Shown one piece after another: positions 17,134-25,320 of a stretch of 64,000 nt of DNA. Origin of the DNA: Defluviitalea saccharophila (GTDB lineage: Bacteria > Bacillota > Clostridia > Lachnospirales > Defluviitaleaceae); contig NZ_CP121687.1 in NCBI RefSeq assembly GCF_038396635.1, positions 186,001 to 250,000 of the forward strand. Direction: 5' to 3'. The stretch's first letter is position 1, and the number at the start of each line of letters is the position of its first letter. Both the position numbers and the translations under genes were made by a program. Below the pieces are notes generated by a model, which had not been told where the DNA came from, made no database searches, and saw only the letters and a list, made by a program, of their open reading frames with translations.

Positions 17134-18927
17134 ATGTCCAAATATAAGATGCATGTATTGGTTTGCGGTGGAACAGGATGTATTTCTTCTAATTCCACAC
17201 AGATCGTAGATAATTTTAATACTTTATTAAAAGAAAATGGAATGGAAAATGATGTACAAGTTTTAAAAACAGGATGCTTTGGTTTTTGCGAAAAAGGACC
17301 TATCGTAAAAATTCTTCCTGACAACACTTTCTATGTACAAGTAAAACCAGAAGATGCTGAAATTATTGTTAAAGAACATTTAATCAAAGGAAGAAAAGTA
17401 GAACAGTTATTATATAAAGAACCAGCTACAGATCAATCTATCGAAGATTCTAAGCACATGGATTTCTACAAAAAGCAAATGAGAATTGCCCTTAGAAACT
17501 GCGGATTTATTGATCCAGACAATATTGATGAATATATCGCAAGAGAAGGGTATCAAGCTTTAGGAAAAGCATTAACAGAAATGACACCTGAGTCTGTTAT
17601 TGAAGAAATGAAGAAATCCGGATTAAGAGGAAGAGGCGGCGGCGGATTCCCAACAGGACTTAAATGGGAATTTGCAAATAAAAATAAAGCCGATCAAAAA
17701 TATGTTGTTTGTAATGCCGATGAAGGGGATCCAGGCGCATTCATGGATCGTTCCATATTAGAAGGTGACCCTCATTCAGTAGTAGAAGCTATGGCAATCT
17801 GCGGTTATGCCATAGGTGCATCAAAAGGATTAGTATATATCCGTGCTGAATATCCATTAGCTGTAAAACGTCTTAAGAAAGCTATTGAAGATGCAAGAGC
17901 ATATGGACTGCTTGGAAACGATATTTTAGGTTCAGGTTTTGATTTTGATATTGAAATTAAATATGGTGCAGGTGCTTTTGTGTGCGGTGAAGAAACTGCT
18001 CTTATCCACTCCATGGAAGGAGAAAGAGGAGAACCAACAACGAAGCCTCCTTTCCCAGCAGAATCTGGTTATTGGGGCAAACCAACCAACGTTAATAACG
18101 TAGAAACCTTTGCTAATGTTCCTGTTATTCTTTTAAAAGGCGCTGATTGGTTTAGTTCAATTGGTACTGAGAAATCAAAAGGAACAAAGGTATTTGCTTT
18201 GGCAGGTAAAGTTAATAATGTTGGATTAATCGAAGTTCCTATGGGAACCACACTTAGAGAAGTTATCTTCGATATCGGTGGAGGTATTAAAGGCGGTAAG
18301 AAATTTAAAGCTGTTCAAACCGGTGGACCATCCGGCGGATGCTTAACTGAAAAAGACTTGGATACACCAATTGACTTTGATAACTTACTTGCAAAAGGTT
18401 CCATGATGGGATCTGGTGGTATGATCGTTATGGACGAAGACAACTGTATGCCAAGCGTAGCAAAATTCTATCTGGAATTTACTGAAGATGAATCCTGTGG
18501 TAAATGTACTCCTTGTAGAGTAGGAACAAAACGTTTATCTGAATTATTAAGTAAGATCACTGAAGGTAAAGGAACTATGGAAGACCTTGAAACATTAAAG
18601 ACATTAAGTCAGGTTATCAAGGATACGGCATTATGTGGATTGGGACAAACAGCTCCTAACCCAGTATTATCTACTATTGATACCTTCTGGGATGAATACG
18701 TTGCCCATGTAAAAGATCACAGCTGTCCAGCTGGAGAATGTAGTGCACTTCTTAGATATATCATTCTTGAAGATAAATGTATTGGATGTACAGCTTGCTC
18801 AAGAGTATGTCCTGTAGGTGCAATTTCCGGCAAAGTTAAATCAGCCCATGTGATTGATCAAGACAAATGTATCAAATGTGGAGCTTGCTTTGACAAATGT
18901 AAATTTAGCGCAATTATTAAGAAATAG
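17134..18927 (+). CDS. hndC: NAD(P)-linked [FeFe] hydrogenase, NuoF-like flavoprotein subunit
   Basis: A 597-residue subunit with three parts. The N-terminal [2Fe-2S] thioredoxin-like domain (residues 1-90) has CGGTGC and KTGCFGFC. The NuoF core binds NAD(P)H and FMN: GLRGRGGGGFPTGLKW, CNADEGDPGAFMDR and GAGAFVCGEETALI, then a [4Fe-4S] site in SCGKCTPCRVG. The C-terminus carries two ferredoxin clusters (CIGCTACSRVCP and CIKCGACFDKC). This is the entry point for NAD(P)H in a complex that may also use ferredoxin by flavin-based bifurcation; that property is inferred from family. Confidence 0.95.
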   Translation: MSKYKMHVLVCGGTGCISSNSTQIVDNFNTLLKENGMENDVQVLKTGCFGFCEKGPIVKILPDNTFYVQVKPEDAEIIVKEHLIKGRKVEQLLYKEPATDQSIEDSKHMDFYKKQMRIALRNCGFIDPDNIDEYIAREGYQALGKALTEMTPESVIEEMKKSGLRGRGGGGFPTGLKWEFANKNKADQKYVVCNADEGDPGAFMDRSILEGDPHSVVEAMAICGYAIGASKGLVYIRAEYPLAVKRLKKAIEDARAYGLLGNDILGSGFDFDIEIKYGAGAFVCGEETALIHSMEGERGEPTTKPPFPAESGYWGKPTNVNNVETFANVPVILLKGADWFSSIGTEKSKGTKVFALAGKVNNVGLIEVPMGTTLREVIFDIGGGIKGGKKFKAVQTGGPSGGCLTEKDLDTPIDFDNLLAKGSMMGSGGMIVMDEDNCMPSVAKFYLEFTEDESCGKCTPCRVGTKRLSELLSKITEGKGTMEDLETLKTLSQVIKDTALCGLGQTAPNPVLSTIDTFWDEYVAHVKDHSCPAGECSALLRYIILEDKCIGCTACSRVCPVGAISGKVKSAHVIDQDKCIKCGACFDKCKFSAIIKK

Positions 18928-18947
18928 AGAAAAGGAGTGTAAAACCA

Positions 18948-20711
18948 ATGTCAGATGTTAAAGTTACGATAGATGGTAAACAGGTGGAAATTCCGAAAGG
19001 AAGTACGGTTTTACAAGCAGCGCAGAAGGCAGGAGTTCATATTCCTACATTATGCCACCTTGATTTACATGATATAAAAATGGTAAATAAAGCAGCTTCT
19101 TGTAGAATCTGCGTTGTTGAAGTAGAAGGAAGAAGAAATTTGGCACCTGCTTGTGCGACACCAGTGGCTGATGGAATGGTTGTAAAAACCAATACCATCC
19201 GTGTGTTGAATGCAAGAAAGGTTGTATTAGAATTACTTTTATCCGACCATCCAAAAGATTGTTTGATTTGTCCAAAATCTGGACAATGTGAACTTCAAAA
19301 TTTAGCAGAAACCTTTGGATTAAGAGAAGTTCGCTTTAAAGATGTTGCACAATCCACTTATAGAAAAGATTCCTCCAAATCCATTATTCGTGATATGGAT
19401 AAATGTATCATGTGCAGACGTTGTGAAACCATGTGTAATGAAGTACAAACAGTAGGAGCATTGTCTGGAGTAAACAGAGGATTTAACGCGGTAGTAGCTC
19501 CTGCCTTTGAAGTAAATCTTGAAGATTCTGTATGTACTCATTGCGGACAATGTGTTGCTGTATGCCCAGTAGGAGCACTTACTGAACAGGATAACACATG
19601 GAAAGTAGTAGAAGCTTTAGCAAATCCGGACAAAGTAGTAATCGTTCAGACAGCTCCTGCAGTTAGAGCGGCACTGGGAGAAGAATTCGGTCTTGAACCA
19701 GGTACGTTGGTTACTGGAAAGATGGTAGCTGCTCTTAGAAGATTAGGCTTTGACTATGTTTTTGATACAGATTTTGCGGCAGATTTAACGATTATGGAAG
19801 AAGGAACTGAGTTATTAGGCAGAATCAAAAAATTCTTAGATGGAGACAAAGATGTAAAGCTTCCAATTCTTACATCATGTTGTCCAGGATGGGTTAACTT
19901 CATTGAAAGTCAGTTCCAGGATTTATTGGATGTACCTTCCACTGCTAAATCACCTCAACAAATGTTTGGGGCGATTGCAAAATCATATTATGCTGAAAAA
20001 TTAGGAATTCCTAGAGATAAAATGGTAGTTGTTTCTATTATGCCTTGCTTGGCAAAGAAATATGAAGCTACCAGAGAAGAATTCTCAGTAGATGGAAATC
20101 CTGATGTAGATATTTCTATCTCTACAAGAGAATTGGCACACTTAATCAAACGTACAAATATTGAATTTAATGATCTTGAAGATGAAGATTTTGATCAACC
20201 ATTAGGAGAATCTACCGGTGCGGCTGTAATCTTTGGAGCAACTGGTGGAGTTATTGAAGCTGCAACAAGAACAGCATATGAATTGTTCACAGGAGAACAG
20301 CTGGATAAAGTTGAATTTGAACAATTAAGAGGATTGGATGGCGTTCGTGTTGCAACAGTAAAAATGGGCGACTTAGAACTTAATATTGGTATTGCCCATG
20401 GCTTAGGAAATGCAAGAAAACTTCTTCAAGAAGTAAAAGCAGGAAATGCAAGAAAACTTCATGCAATTGAAATTATGGCTTGCCCTGGAGGATGTATCGG
20501 TGGAGGCGGACAGCCATACCATCATGGAAACATTGAAATCCTTAAAAAACGTGCTGAAGCAATTTATCGTGAAGATGCAGGCAAACCAATTAGAAAATCT
20601 CATGAAAATCCTGCTATTAAGGAATTATATGAAAAATATTTAGGTCACCCAATGAGTGAAAAAGCACATCATCTTCTACACACAAAATATACTCCAAAAG
20701 ATAGGGTATAA
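18948..20711 (+). CDS. hndD: [FeFe] hydrogenase catalytic subunit
   Basis: The H2-forming or H2-oxidising subunit, 587 residues. Order: [2Fe-2S] domain (C36, C52, C55, C69), His-ligated [4Fe-4S] (H101 with CLIC and C114), two [4Fe-4S] clusters (CIMCRRCETMC and CTHCGQCVAVC), then the H-cluster domain with intact motifs TSCCPGW (309-315), MPCLAKKYE (366-374) and MACPGGCIGGGGQP (510-523). A small-subunit-like tail follows. All catalytic residues are present, unlike the sensor homologue upstream. A 20-bp direct repeat inside the gene duplicates GNARKL. A terminator follows. Confidence 0.97.
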   Translation: MSDVKVTIDGKQVEIPKGSTVLQAAQKAGVHIPTLCHLDLHDIKMVNKAASCRICVVEVEGRRNLAPACATPVADGMVVKTNTIRVLNARKVVLELLLSDHPKDCLICPKSGQCELQNLAETFGLREVRFKDVAQSTYRKDSSKSIIRDMDKCIMCRRCETMCNEVQTVGALSGVNRGFNAVVAPAFEVNLEDSVCTHCGQCVAVCPVGALTEQDNTWKVVEALANPDKVVIVQTAPAVRAALGEEFGLEPGTLVTGKMVAALRRLGFDYVFDTDFAADLTIMEEGTELLGRIKKFLDGDKDVKLPILTSCCPGWVNFIESQFQDLLDVPSTAKSPQQMFGAIAKSYYAEKLGIPRDKMVVVSIMPCLAKKYEATREEFSVDGNPDVDISISTRELAHLIKRTNIEFNDLEDEDFDQPLGESTGAAVIFGATGGVIEAATRTAYELFTGEQLDKVEFEQLRGLDGVRVATVKMGDLELNIGIAHGLGNARKLLQEVKAGNARKLHAIEIMACPGGCIGGGGQPYHHGNIEILKKRAEAIYREDAGKPIRKSHENPAIKELYEKYLGHPMSEKAHHLLHTKYTPKDRV

Positions 20712-20725
20712 TTTAGCCAAACACA

Positions 20726-20756
20726 AAAACTTCCGTCAAATGGCGGAAGTTTTTGG
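20726..20756 (+). terminator. Intrinsic terminator of the hydrogenase operon
   Basis: AAAACTTCCG pairs with CGGAAGTTTT around an eight-base loop and is followed by further T and TTGG. Confidence 0.85.
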
Positions 20757-20837
20757 TTTATTATTAACATAACCATCCTATTTTCTACATTTCAGCCTAT
20801 GTGCTTTTAAGAAGTGCGAGATCAGGAGGCAAATAAA

Positions 20838-22430
20838 ATGAATAAAAAAGTTTTATTGCTAGTGATTATAACGATGATTTTATCTTCTAAAGTTTTTGCC
20901 AATACTTTAAATACAATCATTATAAAAGATGATGCTCAAATATTATTTAATGAAAACGAACAACCTGTTTTAAAAAGAAATACCCTTTTAGTTCCGGCAA
21001 AAAAATTACTTGAAGAATTTGGCTTTGAATACGTAGAAAATAATCAATCAATCATAGGAATAAAAGATGATAAGATATTAACTTTCCCTGTGAACCAAAG
21101 GCTTATTAAAGTGAATAATGATTTTTTCATGACGCCTGAGGAAAATCAATTCATTAACGATCAATTATATGTTCCCCTAGGAACATTTGTTGAGTTAAAT
21201 GGACATGTTTTGAAACAGGATACGGAGGGACAATCTTTAACAATTGATACAATCAATGAGAATAATAATGAGATAGAACAAAGTAGATATGTAATACCAA
21301 AACATTTTGTAGAATTGGATGGAACGAAATATACACTAGAAAAAATAGAAGATGATCTTTATCAGATCACAAATCACTACAAAGGCATTACTTCATTAGA
21401 GATTATTGGAGAGTCGTACGAGGGAAGACCTTTATATGTGATTAAGCTGGGCGTTCCAAGCGAAAAAAAGAGACCTTCTATACTTATCATTTCAAACATC
21501 CATGGGAGAGAAGATTTTTCAAGCATGTTAAATATGAAAATGATGGACTATATGTTATATAGTTTTTATGATACAGGAAAATGGGGCGAGTATAATATAA
21601 AAGATATTTTAACAAAATTAGATATATATCTGCTTCCTGTAGCCAATCCAGATGGTTTGAATATTGCTCATAATGGCATAAAGGCTTCAAGAAATTATGA
21701 TTTTTTAAAAACTATAACAAATGTTGCAGGAAATGATGCATGGTGGAAAGCAAATGGTCGTGGGGTTGACCTTAATAGAAATTTTGACGATGGTAATTGG
21801 AAAATTAAAAATGCTGGCACTGATACAAAATGGTATTCCTCAGAAGGATTTAAAGGGGAATCTCCAAATTCAGAACCTGAAACAAAAGCAATACAAAAAT
21901 TTTGCGAATCTGTAAAACCTTTAATGGCTGTTTCTTTACATACATCTGGAAACCTTTTTTATTGGGCTGATACAGATACTCATTCAAAATTTGACGGAAT
22001 CGATACGGAAATAATGGATAGAATGCATAATTTGACTGGATATAGAAATATGCCTATATCAACAAACCCGAAAGAATTTGGTAGCGGTTTCGAAAATTGG
22101 TTCAAAGTAAGATTTTATAGATTTGCCTTTGTAGCAGAATTGTCTCCTATGACAAGTCAAAGATTTATTCAACATCCTGATTCTAAGTTTGAAGCTTTAG
22201 TTTGGAATAAAGCAAAGTTTATAGCACCTCAACTTGCATTAGAGGCTTTAAGGTATAAAGATCGTTTTTATGATGTTTATCAAGGGGATAGATTATTAAA
22301 AACATTTTATTCAAAAGAGAAAGCCATAGAATGTGCAAAGAAATGGAAGAATTCAACAATAATCAAAAATGACGAAATAATTTGGAATTTTAATTCAGAC
22401 AATGAAGCTGGAGAAACTAATACGTTATAA
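20838..22430 (+). CDS. Secreted M14-family zinc carboxypeptidase with N-terminal stalk domain
   Basis: A 530-residue exported enzyme. An N-terminal signal peptide (MNKKVLLLVIITMILSSKVFA) is followed by a copper-amine-oxidase-N-like repeat domain (about 25-145: ILFNENEQPVLKRNTLLVPA, QLYVPLGTFVELNG) that probably binds the cell wall. The M14 catalytic domain has the zinc ligands in NIHGRED and VSLHTSG, substrate residues in GVDLNRNFD and the catalytic glutamate in FVAELSPM. The likely role is peptide or gamma-D-glutamyl-DAP trimming at the wall. I chose the ATG after AGGAGG over a GTG eight codons upstream. Confidence 0.85.
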   Translation: MNKKVLLLVIITMILSSKVFANTLNTIIIKDDAQILFNENEQPVLKRNTLLVPAKKLLEEFGFEYVENNQSIIGIKDDKILTFPVNQRLIKVNNDFFMTPEENQFINDQLYVPLGTFVELNGHVLKQDTEGQSLTIDTINENNNEIEQSRYVIPKHFVELDGTKYTLEKIEDDLYQITNHYKGITSLEIIGESYEGRPLYVIKLGVPSEKKRPSILIISNIHGREDFSSMLNMKMMDYMLYSFYDTGKWGEYNIKDILTKLDIYLLPVANPDGLNIAHNGIKASRNYDFLKTITNVAGNDAWWKANGRGVDLNRNFDDGNWKIKNAGTDTKWYSSEGFKGESPNSEPETKAIQKFCESVKPLMAVSLHTSGNLFYWADTDTHSKFDGIDTEIMDRMHNLTGYRNMPISTNPKEFGSGFENWFKVRFYRFAFVAELSPMTSQRFIQHPDSKFEALVWNKAKFIAPQLALEALRYKDRFYDVYQGDRLLKTFYSKEKAIECAKKWKNSTIIKNDEIIWNFNSDNEAGETNTL

Positions 22431-22446
22431 TTAATTTGCATAATAG

Positions 22447-22469
22447 CCACTTTCTAAAGTGGTTTTTTC
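22447..22469 (+). terminator. Intrinsic terminator after the M14 peptidase gene
   Basis: CCACTTT / AAAGTGG with a two-base CT centre, followed by six T. Confidence 0.8.
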
Positions 22470-22495
22470 ATTATAGCTCCAAATTTTTTTAATAA

Positions 22496-22524
22496 TTGAA
22501 ACTTTAGTACACTTATTGTAAAAT
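22496..22524 (+). promoter_or_regulatory. Promoter of the DUF1015 gene
   Basis: TTGAAA and TAAAAT are separated by 17 bp, about 40 bases before the start codon. Confidence 0.65.
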
Positions 22525-22565
22525 GACTTATATTAAACACAATATATGATTTAAGGGGGAACATT

Positions 22566-23813
22566 ATGGCTGTTTTAAAACCGTTTAAAGCAATCCGACC
22601 GAGAAAAGATTTGGTACATAAAGTAGCAGCTCTTCCATATGACGTTATGAGTAGCCAGGAAGCCAGAGAAATGGTAAAAGATAATCCTTATTCTTTTTTA
22701 CATGTGGATAAGGCTGAGATCGATTTAGACACTTCAATTGATTTGTATGATCAAAGAGTATACCAAAAAGCCAGAGAAAATTTAGATAGAATGATCAATG
22801 AGGGGATATTTATAAAGGACAAGAGTCCTTATTTCTATATATACAAATTAGTGATGGATGGAAGAGAACAAACAGGAATTGTAGGGTGCACTTCCATAGA
22901 TGAATATCAAGATAATATTATTAAGAAGCACGAGTTAACCAGAGAAGACAAAGAAGTGGACAGAATCAATCATGTAGATTATTGCAATGCACATACAGGA
23001 CCTATATTTTTAACCTATCGTTCTCAAAAAGAAATAAGTGAAATCATTGAGTCTTGGATGAAACATAATGATGCCATTTATGATTTTACAGCGGAAGATA
23101 ATATTCGTCATATTGTTTGGATAGTTGATAACAGTTCCGTGATAGAACAAATACATGAAGCCTTTAAAGGAATAGATTATCTATATATTGCAGATGGTCA
23201 TCACAGAGCAGCTTCTGCTGTAAAAGTGGGACTAAAACGAAGACAAGAAGGTAATTACACTGGTAACGAAGAATTTAATTTCTTCTTATCTGTCCTATTC
23301 CCGGATGATCAACTTCATATTATGGACTATAATCGTGTAGTAAAAGATTTAAATGGATTATCTGAGGAGGAGTTTTTAGAAGCTTTAAAAGACAAATTTA
23401 TTGTTGAAAAATTAGAAGAATCTTGTCCATACAAACCTGTAAAAAAACATGAATTTGGAATGTATATAGGCAACACTTGGTATAAACTAACAGCTAAAGA
23501 AGGAAGTTTTAATGCCGAAGATCCTGTAGAAAGATTGGATGTATCTATTTTGCAAAACAATCTGCTTCATCCTATTCTGGGCATTGCAGATCCAAGAACG
23601 GATAAAAATATTGACTTTATTGGCGGAATAAGAGGTTTAAAGGAATTGGAAGCAAGAGTTCAAAATGGCATGAAAGCAGCTTTTTCTATGTATCCAACGA
23701 CCATAGAAGATTTAATGGATATTGCTGATGCCAATAAAATCATGCCTCCAAAATCTACTTGGTTTGAGCCGAAATTAAGAAGTGGGATTTTTATTCATTC
23801 CCTCGAAGAATGA
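22566..23813 (+). CDS. DUF1015 domain protein
   Basis: A 415-residue cytosolic protein of the DUF1015 family. Typical features are the N-terminal FKAIRPRKDLVHKVAALPYDV, the segment DEYQDNIIKKHELTREDKEVDR, and the conserved YIADGHHRAASAVKVG that resembles a ParB/sulfiredoxin-like nucleotide site. Biochemical function is not established for this family in clostridia. It is transcribed alone from its own promoter; the only close follower is a 53-residue small protein. Confidence 0.85.
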   Translation: MAVLKPFKAIRPRKDLVHKVAALPYDVMSSQEAREMVKDNPYSFLHVDKAEIDLDTSIDLYDQRVYQKARENLDRMINEGIFIKDKSPYFYIYKLVMDGREQTGIVGCTSIDEYQDNIIKKHELTREDKEVDRINHVDYCNAHTGPIFLTYRSQKEISEIIESWMKHNDAIYDFTAEDNIRHIVWIVDNSSVIEQIHEAFKGIDYLYIADGHHRAASAVKVGLKRRQEGNYTGNEEFNFFLSVLFPDDQLHIMDYNRVVKDLNGLSEEEFLEALKDKFIVEKLEESCPYKPVKKHEFGMYIGNTWYKLTAKEGSFNAEDPVERLDVSILQNNLLHPILGIADPRTDKNIDFIGGIRGLKELEARVQNGMKAAFSMYPTTIEDLMDIADANKIMPPKSTWFEPKLRSGIFIHSLEE

Positions 23814-23903
23814 ATATTTTATATCGTATCATAGCAAACTAAATACGCGAGATTCTACAATTATCTCCATAAAAAACTAATTATATTTCGAAAGGAGATT
23901 GCT

Positions 23904-24065
23904 ATGATGCTTAATAAGTTTACAGCTGGTATGGTTCTTGGCGGTGTTGCAGGTGTTATGGGATTTAAAATGATGACAACCAATAAAAGAGGCAGACGTA
24001 AAATGATGAAAAATGGCAGAAGAATGCTGGAAAAAGCAGGAGATCTGTTAGAGGAATTAAGATAA
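23904..24065 (+). CDS. Small YtxH-like protein
   Basis: A 53-residue frame with an AAAGGAGA ribosome site eight bases upstream. It begins MMLNKFTAGMVLGGVAGVMG, one glycine-rich membrane helix, followed by a basic, methionine-rich tail (KRGRRKMMKNGRRMLEKAG) and an acidic end. That arrangement, Gly-rich helix then basic amphipathic tail, is typical of YtxH-like small membrane proteins linked with stress or sporulation in Firmicutes. A strong terminator follows directly, which supports it as a real gene. The precise role is unknown. Confidence 0.7.
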   Translation: MMLNKFTAGMVLGGVAGVMGFKMMTTNKRGRRKMMKNGRRMLEKAGDLLEELR

Positions 24066-24093
24066 AGGGTGTGCATTGCACACTCTTTTTTTA
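24066..24093 (+). terminator. Intrinsic terminator after the small membrane protein gene
   Basis: AGGGTGTGC / GCACACTCT with an ATT loop and one G-U pair, followed by T7. Its 3' side is part of the 27-bp sequence duplicated on either side of the insertion sequence. Confidence 0.8.
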
Positions 24094-24106
24094 CATAAAT
24101 TTGAGT
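24080..24106. repeat. 27-bp direct repeat flanking the IS, left copy
   Basis: Identical over 27 bp to the right copy at 25180-25206. It abuts the TGTAGG end of the element and is best read as a target-site duplication. Drawing the IS ends one base further out gives 25 bp. Confidence 0.8.
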
Positions 24107-24132
24107 TGTAGGTTTGTCAAACATATGTTACA
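24107..24132. repeat. Left terminal inverted repeat of the IS
   Basis: Begins TGTAGGTTTGTC and ends ATGTTACA. It matches the inverted right end at about 20 of 26 positions, with the outer TGTAGG and inner GTTACA conserved. Confidence 0.8.
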
Positions 24133-25064
24133 CCATACTTAACAAAATCATATAAGACAGTCTGAGGAGATTTCCATCCCAGAGGTCTCATTGGAAAGCG
24201 GTTATAGTCTCTTTTGTTATATGTAGTTAACTGCTTACTAAAATCCTCAAATGAATAAAAGGTATGAGTTGCATAGAATCGCTCGTTATCTTTTCTATGG
24301 CTTCGTTCTACCTTACCATTATGTCTGGGAGTAAATGGACGTATTAGTTTATGACGAATGCCCAGCTGCTTAAGACGAACTTCAAAAATAGTTGGTGTTT
24401 TAACTTTATTTCCAGGCGAAAGGCGTTTAGTAAATTCCTGACCATTATCCGTTTGGATACATTCAATAGGCATTGGAAAAGCCTTTACAAGATGCTCTAA
24501 GAACTGCATGGATGAATATGTACTATGCTCTTTAAAAGCTTCAACATAACGCCATCTGGAGTATTCATCAATAGCAGTATATTGGTAAAACTTTTGCCCT
24601 TTAGCCTCATTAACCAAACAGGAGGAGGGTACGAACTTAACATCTATCTGAATCCTCTGCCCAGGATAAGACATTTGCTCATAAGGCTTAGGTTTGTACT
24701 TTGGGTTTTTTGGCTTAACAGCCATAAGGTTTTGCTTGCAAAGAAAGCGATAAAGACCGGTAATGGATCTTTTATAACCATGTTGTCTTAACTTTACCCA
24801 AAAGATAACCAGACCATCATTAGGATTACGGCGACGGATGTTATTAATAAGTTTGATTTCTACTTCAGTATGTTGGTTCGGATGGTGATGAGGTCTTCTG
24901 GAACGATCTCTAAGAGAGTCCCATGTGCCATCATAACGGCGTTTCCAGCGATAAATATACTGACGATTCGTTTTATAGCGAGCGGCCGCTTTTGAAACGC
25001 CATATTTATCAGCATATTTAATTACTGCTAGCCTAAACCTCATATCTTGTGTTATACTTGTCAT
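24117..25064 (-). CDS. DDE transposase of the IS481-like element
   Basis: A 315-residue transposase. The N-terminal helix-turn-helix (about residues 10-60) shows KYGVSKAAARYKTNRQYIYRWKR split over its helices. The integrase-like core has the DDE triad in RIQIDVKFV, CIQTDNGQEFT and HNGKVERSHR, with the spacing of IS3/IS481 integrase folds. No frameshift or internal stop is present, so it is not the two-frame IS3 type. The ATG lies at the foot of an 11-bp inverted repeat that could hide its translation start from read-through transcripts; AAAGGA lies about 12 bases upstream. Confidence 0.92.
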   Translation of the reverse strand: MTSITQDMRFRLAVIKYADKYGVSKAAARYKTNRQYIYRWKRRYDGTWDSLRDRSRRPHHHPNQHTEVEIKLINNIRRRNPNDGLVIFWVKLRQHGYKRSITGLYRFLCKQNLMAVKPKNPKYKPKPYEQMSYPGQRIQIDVKFVPSSCLVNEAKGQKFYQYTAIDEYSRWRYVEAFKEHSTYSSMQFLEHLVKAFPMPIECIQTDNGQEFTKRLSPGNKVKTPTIFEVRLKQLGIRHKLIRPFTPRHNGKVERSHRKDNERFYATHTFYSFEDFSKQLTTYNKRDYNRFPMRPLGWKSPQTVLYDFVKYGVTYV

Positions 25065-25136
25065 ACGGAAATGCTTCCTTTCAATGTGTATTTTTGTTGT
25101 GGTGACTTAAATATAACACAAAGAGAGCATTTCCGT
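25065..25136. repeat. Internal inverted repeat beside the transposase start
   Basis: ACGGAAATGCT (25065-25075) and AGCATTTCCGT (25126-25136) are perfect 11-bp complements about 50 bases apart, directly upstream of the transposase start codon. In mRNA from the minus strand they would form a stem that ends at the ATG. Confidence 0.7.
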
Positions 25137-25153
25137 TTTATTTTATTTTGTTT

Positions 25154-25179
25154 TGTAACACATGTATTGTAATCCTACA
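25154..25179. repeat. Right terminal inverted repeat of the IS
   Basis: Inverse match of the left end: read on the minus strand it begins TGTAGGATTAC and ends ATGTGTTACA. Confidence 0.8.
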
Positions 25180-25206
25180 ACACTCTTTTTTTACATAAAT
25201 TTGAGT
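25180..25206. repeat. 27-bp direct repeat flanking the IS, right copy
   Basis: Perfect copy of the left repeat. The -35 box of the downstream promoter begins four bases after it ends. Confidence 0.8.
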
Positions 25207-25210
25207 TGTA

Positions 25211-25239
25211 TTGACAAAATTCGTATATTTTTTTATAAT
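25211..25239 (+). promoter_or_regulatory. Promoter of the VanY-type peptidase gene
   Basis: Perfect TTGACA and TATAAT with 17-bp spacing. The leader (about 75 bases) contains a nine-pair stem with G-U pairs, ACCTCGTCC with GGATGGGGT (about 25274-25298), that is not followed by a T run. The IS lies directly upstream but leaves the promoter intact. Confidence 0.8.
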
Positions 25240-25320
25240 TGTAGAGATAGAGTATATTGTAGCCTTGTTGTAGACCTCGTCCAGTAGGGATGGGGTATTT
25301 ATTTTGAGGGGAGACTATTT

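Larger units (their letters stand above)
24107..25179. mobile_element. IS481-like insertion sequence, about 1.07 kb
   Basis: A complete element bounded by 26-bp imperfect terminal inverted repeats that begin TGTAGG and end CCTACA (about 20 of 26 positions match). It carries one transposase gene on the minus strand whose stop codon lies inside the left repeat. It is flanked by perfect 27-bp direct repeats, which are longer than the duplications usual for IS481 elements. The element appears intact and was probably acquired recently, since both duplicates are still identical. It separates the small protein gene from the VanY-type peptidase gene without breaking either. Confidence 0.85.

Noticed and set aside
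24080-25206. Paired 27-bp repeats as a CRISPR remnant
   Set aside because: There are only two copies, separated by a complete insertion sequence with inverted ends and a transposase gene.
25274-25298. Hairpin in the vanY-like leader as a riboswitch or terminator
   Set aside because: It is a single stem with several G-U pairs and no T run or alternative pairing; too little to call a regulatory RNA.
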